Shown in pieces: positions 57,428 through 64,000 of a DNA stretch of 64,000 bases. The stretch's first letter is position 1; every line of letters begins with the position of its first letter. The DNA is from Cymbidium sinense (Eukaryota; Streptophyta; Magnoliopsida; Asparagales; Orchidaceae), in contig CM038218.1 of NCBI GenBank assembly GCA_021442155.1, positions 57,993,768-58,057,767 of the forward strand, written 5' to 3'. The notes beneath the pieces were generated by a model. That model was given only the letters and a program-made list of their open reading frames with translations. It had not been told where the DNA came from and searched no databases. The position numbers and the translations under genes are program-made.

Positions 57428-60400
57428 ATTAATTAAGTTTTGGATTTGATTTGATTTAAAGAGGAGAAGAGAAATCATCACTTGTTATTTTAAACTAATT
57501 CCCACATTAGTGATTTGATTTAATTTAAGGATATGTAATTAAGTTAATTTTATGGGTTAATTAAGTTGAACCCTTAATTAGATGAATTAAGTACCCTTAC
57601 CTATGTCACCTTAAAGTAATTAACTAAATAATTATGAGCCAATATGATATGCATGGAAAATAAACTTGTAATGATCTTAGGAAATAAAAGTGGCCTAATG
57701 CAATTGGCTAATAATTAATAGTTAATTAGATTAAGGGACTTAATTAATTACTCTTATGGTTTTCCCACACATGTGGACTAACCATAATTTCATTAAACTC
57801 CTTTAGGTTATTAAACACCTAAAAATCTACCCCATGATTTAATTAATTAAGGTCTAATGTGATTATGATTTCAATTTGATTAAGTGATTTAATTAATTAG
57901 TTAAATCTTAATTAATTTCATTTTAAAAAATGGTGAAATGAACTTAAGGAAAGGGGTCCCAACCCTATTCCATAGTTCACTTACTATTGAGCAATGATTA
58001 GTTAATTTAATTAACCAATTTGCTATAGTTCATGGGATTAATTAATCATTAATTAAATTAAAATAGTAGTTAAGGTTTAATTAGCCAATTTTCCTAATTA
58101 AGTGAGCAATAAATCCCAAGAAAATTGTGGGAGGCAGAGGTCGTCCCATTAAATTAACCCACAAAATTTGGGATTAATTGCTCAAATAATTAAGGAGTAA
58201 TTAAGGTAATAAATTTTGTAATTGAACCTTAATAACTATTCAAAATTAGTTAAGAATATTTTTAATTAATTCTCCTCTAAAATACCTTTAAAATGAGTAT
58301 TCATTTGCATTTTTTTATTTCTCTATGATTTTTTTTTTATTTTTATAAGTTTCAGCCATTAAAAATGATTAATTAAGCCTAATTAAAGCCTAATCTTATT
58401 GGTACCACATGGCGCGGTGACGCGGTGCACTTTCCACATGGCGCCAAGGAATTGGCTACTTAAAATTTATCTAACTCAGCACCTATGTGGCAACGACAAA
58501 CTCATTTTCTCATCTGCCATCTGATCTAAGATCAGACGGCTACATTTAATCCCATAACTTAATAGGATTAAATTAGATCGATCTAGTGGATTTAATCATG
58601 ACCGTCTATTTTGATCACATAGAATGGATGGTACGTGATCTAACGTTAAGTGAGTGAGGAAGAATGGAGTCTGTTCACCATTACTTACTTGATTCAAGCT
58701 TACCCAAGCTCGAATCAACTCTAAAAGGATCCCACACCTTCAGGACATCGATTGGAGGGGATCCAATGGTCAAGATCACACGAGATGCAAGTTTTCTTCA
58801 AAATGCTCCAAGCAATTTTTGCCTAAGGATCAATTTTGGAAGCATACCTCATCGAATCTCAAGACCAACAGTTTGAACGATTGAGGAAGATTCATCTAAT
58901 GGAGATGAAGACCTCTGAGTTTAAACTGGATCAATTGACGCTCACCGGCCATGAACTGATGATTTGGAGCTCAGCTTTGATCAAAGTCCCACCTCTGGTG
59001 CTCAGGAAGCTTGGGAGATGATTCATTCTTGCTCTGCGAGGCCTAAGAAAGGTGAGTGCAAAGTTAATTTGAGTTTGATGAATAAATGGGGAAGTTAAGT
59101 TGAAAATGGTAGTGTTCTATTTTGGGACCAGCGGTTTAAACGATTGAGGAAGATTCATCAAGTGGAGATGAAGACCTGTTGAGCAATAATTGGATCAATT
59201 CCTCGACGTTCACTCGGAAGGCCATGAACTGATGATTTGGAGCTCAGCTTTGATTGAAGTCCCATCTTCGATGCTCAGGAAGCTTGGGAGATGATTCATT
59301 CTTGCTCAGCGAGGCCTAAGGAAGGTGAGTGCAATGTTAATTTGAGTTTGATGAATAAATGGGGAAGTTAGGTAGAAAATGGTAGTGTCCTATTTTGGGA
59401 TAGATGGGAATGGCATTTTTGAATGAGGAATGAGCTTGGGAGCTTAGGGAATGGCTTTAGCAGGTCATCTTGGGTAGTTAGGGCTCTGAGGAATAATTTT
59501 TTTGTGTGTTTGAGTGGAAACGAGGGGGTGTATACACTTCTCCCTCATCTTAATCGGATGGTGGGATCGAAGTTTGGCTTCTAATTGTCGCTCAAACCAT
59601 CTCGTGGAGTCGTGGCAAGGGGAGTGAAGCCTGGTTGAAGCGTGGTCGGGTACCAAGGAGGAATCAAGGGTGACCATGGGTTTCAAATGCCCAAATGGGG
59701 AGCAAATGGGGAGGATGAGGTGATTTCACCTCCCATGGGTCATGGCCCATTCAACCACCCCTTGGGTCAGGTTGGACAATGTACTAGGTGCCTAGGTGGA
59801 CCATTGGGAGAGTACCAAGTGGCCAAGGAATGGAAAATTACCACTTACATGGGTGATTTGTCTCATGTGATGCCCTTGACCCAATGGTAGAATGATCATT
59901 TGGCATTTGATTTAATTTAGGCATATTTGAAATGAGCCAAAAGTGGGTTAGCCCAAATTTAAAGTCAATCGGAGTTGATTTGGTTAGGTTTAGCTCAATT
60001 TGACTCATTTAGGTCAAATTGGGTTAGGTTGGGTTAAGTTGACCAATTGGTCAAATTGGGTCAAACCAAGGGCTTGGTCAAGTTCATAGGATCATTTGAG
60101 ATGTTTTGTTTTAATTGGTTTGGTTTAGTTTGGCTTAGATTTGATTTTGGCTCATTAGAATTCATTTGGGTTAAATGGGTTATTTGACCAAATTTTAAAT
60201 TAATTAGGTTGGGTTTATTTTAGCAATTGAAGTTGATTGTAGGCTTTAGTTTCATTTAATTTGGATTTGGTTTTAATTTAGGCCAACATGAACCTTTAGG
60301 TCAATTTGGGCTAAGTAGGTCAATTGGGTTCAATTGGGTCCAATCATGGCTTTGGTGAAGTTCAACAATCAATTTGGAATGAACTGGAGCTATTGGTTGT

Positions 60401-61783
60401 AATCAATTTGGTTTATATTTTGATTTGACCCAATTTGGTCTATTAGGTCAATTTGGGTCAACTTGGGTCAAGAGGGCCAATTGGGTTTGGTTTGACTCAA
60501 TTGAAGGTCAAGTGATATTCAAATATTGATTTTGATTTGGTATGAATCATTGGTTTTAAGGGATTTTGGCTTAGGTTGCAATTTGGCTAGTTTGGGTTCA
60601 TATGGGTTAAGGGGTTGACTTGGTCAAATGAACAAGTTGGCTTGGTTTGACCTAATTTGTGACAATTGATCAACCTAGGGTGATAAACAATCATGATGGG
60701 AGGTTTTGATGGGCTTGGTTCAATCTAATTTAGGTAGGATTAGAACTTGGCACAAATAGGTCAAATTGGCCACTTTGGGTCAAGAGGGCTAATTGGGTTT
60801 AGTTGGCTTGATTTTGGGTTGAGTTTGATTTAGTTGAGTTTATATATGGATTTGAGATTGATATATAAATTCAATTGCAATTGGCTTGGGTTAAAATGGG
60901 TTTTGGTTCATTTGAACATTTCAAGTCAAAAGGGTTAAGATGGGTTTGACTTGGGTTGATTTTGGTTTGGCTTGATGATTGTAGATTTCATTTATATTTG
61001 TAAATATGATTGAAGGTATGATTGATTCATGAGAAAATCAATTGAATTTGGGTTTTGGAATGAAAGAATTTGGCTAAGTCCTTGAAGTTGGGTCACGTGG
61101 CTTAGGTTTGGATTTTGATTTGGTTTGATTTAGTTTTGATGATTTAAATGTATATTTCATTTAAATTTGTGAAGATGATTGAAAATATGATTGATTTGTG
61201 AGAAAATCAATTGAGTTTGATTAGATTTGGATTAAGATTTGGCTAAGTCCATGTGATAGGTCAAATGGCTTAGGAAGGGTTTTGATTTAATTTCATTTAG
61301 TTTGATTTAGTTTTGATCATTTAAATGTAGATTTGATTTATATTTAGGAATATGATTGAAGATATAAATTTATTATGAGAAAATCAAATGATTTTGGATT
61401 GATTTTGAATAAGATTTGGCTAAGTCTATGGGATAGGTCATATGGCTTAAGAAGTTTTTCAAGTTTGGATTTGATCATGACTTCAATCATTTGGTTTTGG
61501 AATTTGGGTTTTGATTTGGATTTGAATTTGATGTTTGAATTGAATAGGAGGTTTGGTTGGAGAAAGTGCACATGGATTGGATTTGGGTTGTAGGGTAGGT
61601 GGATTATCCTAATCTCTAAGGCATAACCTAATCCGATGGTTAACCCTTCTAAGTCTTTAGGCTAAGGTTAAGTGTTTACCTAATTGTTAGAAGTGTCTTA
61701 TGGCTAGGGAAGTCTTAGTGTATAGGAGACTCCTAAGTCTAAGATGGGAAGATTGAATCTGCACTCCAAAGGTGAGGCCTACA
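57428..61783. repeat. Diverged LTR-like fragment of a related gypsy element
   Basis: Shares the order of landmarks with the second part of the LTRs (equivalent to about 30,350-34,640): AATTAA-rich part with TAATTATGAGCCAAT (57,630), a GC-richer part (58,400-59,640), GGTCAA-rich part (59,990-60,800), TAAATTTGTGAA-type units (60,970-61,480) and the end block with CTTCTAAGTCTTTAGG (61,640). The sequence is much more diverged than the two LTRs are from each other, so it belongs to another subfamily or an older element. Its first part is missing. No coding capacity recognised; the ORFs at 58,664-59,021 and 59,642-59,890 lie in repeat sequence. Confidence 0.75.
58863..59388. repeat. 263 bp tandem duplication
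   Basis: GACCAACAGTTTGAACGA at 58,863 and GACCAGCGGTTTAAACGA at 59,126 begin two adjacent copies. Shared text includes GAAGATTCATC, GGCCATGAACTGATGATT, CAGGAAGCTTGGGAGATGA and AAATGGGGAAGTTA. It lies in the part of the LTR-like fragment that corresponds to the GC-richer region of the main LTRs. Confidence 0.8.
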
Positions 61784-62040
61784 GGCCTTAGGCTCCATAA
61801 TGTTGCCCTTGGAGATAGATGATTGGAAGACTGAAGCTTAGTTTCACATTATAGACTCGGATAGATCTTTCAATGCTTTGCTTGGGAGATAATGGATATA
61901 TGAGAACAATATAGTTCCATCCTCTCTATATCAGTGTATGAAGTTTGTGAGAGGTGAGATTGTCTACTGTGTCAAAGAGATCTCAAGCTATTTATAGTTC
62001 ATGAGGTCTTCATATATGAGAACGTGGCTTACTACCTTCC
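61784..62040 (+). pseudogene. Gypsy protease C-terminal fragment, plus strand
   Basis: Translates as LGSIMLPLEIDDWKTEA, stop, FHIIDSDRSFNALLGR, stop, WIYENNIVPSSLYQCMKFV, matching the second half of the protease at 41,848-42,120 residue by residue in order. The first half, with the catalytic Asp, is absent: homology starts directly after the LTR-like sequence. Opposite in strand to the main element. Confidence 0.82.
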
Positions 62041-63486
62041 TCAAAATCAACAAGTCTATTCTTGCAAACTTGGCCAAATTTTAAAAATAAAAAAAAAGAA
62101 AAGAAAAGAAAAGAAAATAGGAAATGAAAAAAATAAGAGCGAAAATAAACTTGGAGGAGGAAGTGGAGCCTGACATTAGATTCCACACACAGTTTATTAC
62201 TCCATTTGAACATATGGGTAGGATTACTTGACCTCCACCAGGTAGAGGAAGAGGCAAGTTTAGAGGCAGTCATAGGGGTGAAAAACCTCATTATTGGCCA
62301 CTCAATAGAAGATATGTCCCAGGTACCAGGAGTACACCTGCTATGCATATAGACTTAGAATCTAGTTCATAGGATGAGTATTATATGGTTAGCACACCCT
62401 TGTCTGTAGATTCCCTTAGAGGTGACACTTAAGTTAGATAGAGATGAAGACTGGGCTCCAAAGCAAGGCATAAGTGTATCCAAGTTTATATGTGAAACAA
62501 TTAGGCATCAGTTGGGAGCCTTAGCTCTAACCCTACTTTCCTCTCAAAATTTTGAGGGTTTGGTAGTTAAGAAAGCCCCTAAGTCATCCACAAGTGTGAA
62601 GACTCAGAGGTTCTTTCTGGGAGCATCATCCTCAAGTCAAGATGTTGATGTAGAACTTGAGGATGATTCATATAAAGATTTAATAGAATTTCCTTTTGAT
62701 TGGTACTTGCCTTGTGTTCATAATTTAGCAAAGAAAGGGTTAATCCTACACACTTGGTCAAAGCACAAGTTAGACTACTTTGAAAGAATATGGAAGAACA
62801 AATGTAAAAGCTCTCAATCAAGATCAGGACTAAGATTCAGTACAGTTGGTCCATTCAATGATGATGATTACTGCATAGCCATCAAAAATCATTTGGAATG
62901 TGATAGGTTCTTTTCAAATCACATTAACTCATATGGGGAGATGTGCTTAGAAACTTCAAATGATCTAGATGATTTTGTAGTCAAAGATGCACCGCTAGAG
63001 TTTGAAGATGAGATCAAGTCAACCATCAATGAGCTCAAGGAAATCAACTTAGGAACTGAAGAAGATCCACGTCTGACATACATCAGTTCTTTGTTGAATG
63101 AAATTGAAACCAATGACTTTGTTAAGCTATTACTTGAGTTTAAGAACTGCTTTGCATGGAGTTATGAAGAGATGCTTGGATTACTATGTGTGGTCTATAA
63201 ATTATCAGTAGAGCCTACTGCTAACCCTATTAAGCAAGCTCTTAGACTCATGCGATTAGACATAGAATAATAGGTCATTTTTTGAAGTCAAGAAATTGAT
63301 CGATGCTAGCTTCATCCATGAAGAAAAATACCCTACCTGGTTATCATCATCCTAGTTAGGAAAAAGAAAGGTTAAATTCACATATTCATTATTTTTAGGG
63401 ATTTAAATAAGGCATGTCCAAAAGATGAATTTTCACTACCAATCCCAGAGTTGATGGTGAACATTGCCTCATCTCATGCAGTCTTC
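62041..63486 (+). pseudogene. Gypsy protease-RT linker and RT start, plus strand
   Basis: A purine-rich tract (62,085-62,155) is followed by PPPGRGRGKFRGSHRG (~62,230), HIDLESSS and then a 282-codon open piece (62,422-63,270). That piece includes GTEEDPRLTYISSLLNEIET and FKNCFAWSYEEMLGLL, closely matching the linker of the main element at 40,640-41,650. After a double stop at 63,268 the RT begins (KKLIDASFIHEEKYPTWL, then FRDLNKACPKDEF and LPIPELMVNIASSHAVFK), and it breaks off at 63,486, before the catalytic Asp. The long open frame suggests less damage than in the main element. Shares origin with the main element's pol but is clearly diverged. Confidence 0.85.
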
Positions 63487-64000
63487 AAGAAGTGGTGACT
63501 TGATCTAATGTGTGTGTATTAAGGCTTGTGTGGTATGTCCTAACTAGGCCTTAAGGTTATAGTTTTCTAAGTATGAAATGATTTGATCATGAAGGGTGGT
63601 TTCACTTTAAGTGGTTTAATTGATTGTAAGTTTTACTTAATGTTTTCTTTTATTTCATTTGATTTACACTTAACAACTAACTGTTATAAAGATAAGGAAA
63701 GAAAGGATCATTTTCTTTTATCCCTAACTTAAGTCATTTCTAAAGCCAATTAATTAAACAATTCTCTTTAGTGAATGGCTTATTACATATTTTAATTAAT
63801 CTTAAGTTTAGGTTCACTTTAAATAAACTCATTCAATAAGAAAGGCATCTTAAGATTAATTGGAATGAATTACTATCACATAACACATATTTGTTTATTT
63901 CTTTTCCATCATATATAACATGCATATGATTAAGTCCTAAACATACATATACATACAATTTATATTCTAGCATACTTGAATGATGAATGCAAGCAAATGT
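63487..64000. repeat. LTR-like fragment, start of another copy
   Basis: From 63,489 (AAGTGGTGACTTGATCTAATG) the sequence follows the LTR interior equivalent to 29,007-29,500 and 51,657-52,150: GTGTGTG, TTGTGTGGTATG, ATTTCTAAAG, AAATAAACTCATTCAATAAG, AACATGCATATG, AGTCCTAA. It runs out of the window. It has the same orientation as the LTRs of the main element, although the adjoining pol piece has the opposite orientation. Confidence 0.75.

Noticed and set aside
58664..59021. Overlapping plus-strand ORFs of 61-70 codons as a small gene
   Set aside because: They fall in LTR-like sequence, part of which is duplicated in tandem at 59,126 with the frame broken.

Overview
The window looks like repeat-rich nuclear DNA from a flowering plant. 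Three things point there: the background repeat is a degenerate form of the plant telomere heptamer TTTAGGG, the mobile elements are a plant L1-type LINE and a Ty3/gypsy element of the Tat/Ogre type, and a captured gene fragment encodes the tail of a plant glycine-rich RNA-binding protein. No intact cellular gene, tRNA or rRNA was found. The species cannot be named from this sequence.

Layout. (1) 1-12,598 and 21,362-27,519 are one block of T-rich, telomere-like satellite with a ~1.0 kb higher-order period. It carries six copies or remnants of a retrocopied glycine-rich RNA-binding protein 3' exon plus 3' UTR, and local islands where the heptamer has become CCCAGGG-like. (2) A minus-strand LINE (12,599-21,361) interrupts that block. 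It has an ORF1 with a DUF4283-type domain and zinc knuckle, an ORF2 (endonuclease, reverse transcriptase, zf-RVT, RNase H) broken by frameshifts, a 3.2 kb repetitive 3' UTR, and a poly(A) tail. (3) 27,520-57,427 is a very large minus-strand Ty3/gypsy element (~30 kb) with LTRs of 7-8 kb. Its interior reads, in its own direction: primer binding site, a leader carrying about 35 hairpin repeats, gag, protease, RT, RNase H, a second 'archaeal-type' RNase H, integrase, and a 3' UTR with ~320 bp repeats. All its coding regions are broken. (4) 57,428-64,000 holds a diverged relative: LTR-like sequence, then a plus-strand protease-to-RT fragment, then LTR-like sequence again, with the pol piece inverted relative to the LTR pieces.

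How it fits together. The satellite came first. A LINE-type retrotransposition probably delivered the glycine-rich protein retrocopy, which then spread with the satellite's own duplications. The LINE inserted into the satellite. The giant gypsy element lies against its right edge, and its outer 3' LTR end (about 640 bp) appears to be missing at the junction.

The least expected structure is the leader array at 46,508-49,390. Each ~75-110 bp unit forms an inverted repeat around a nearly constant loop, and the arms change together from unit to unit, as if pairing were being conserved.
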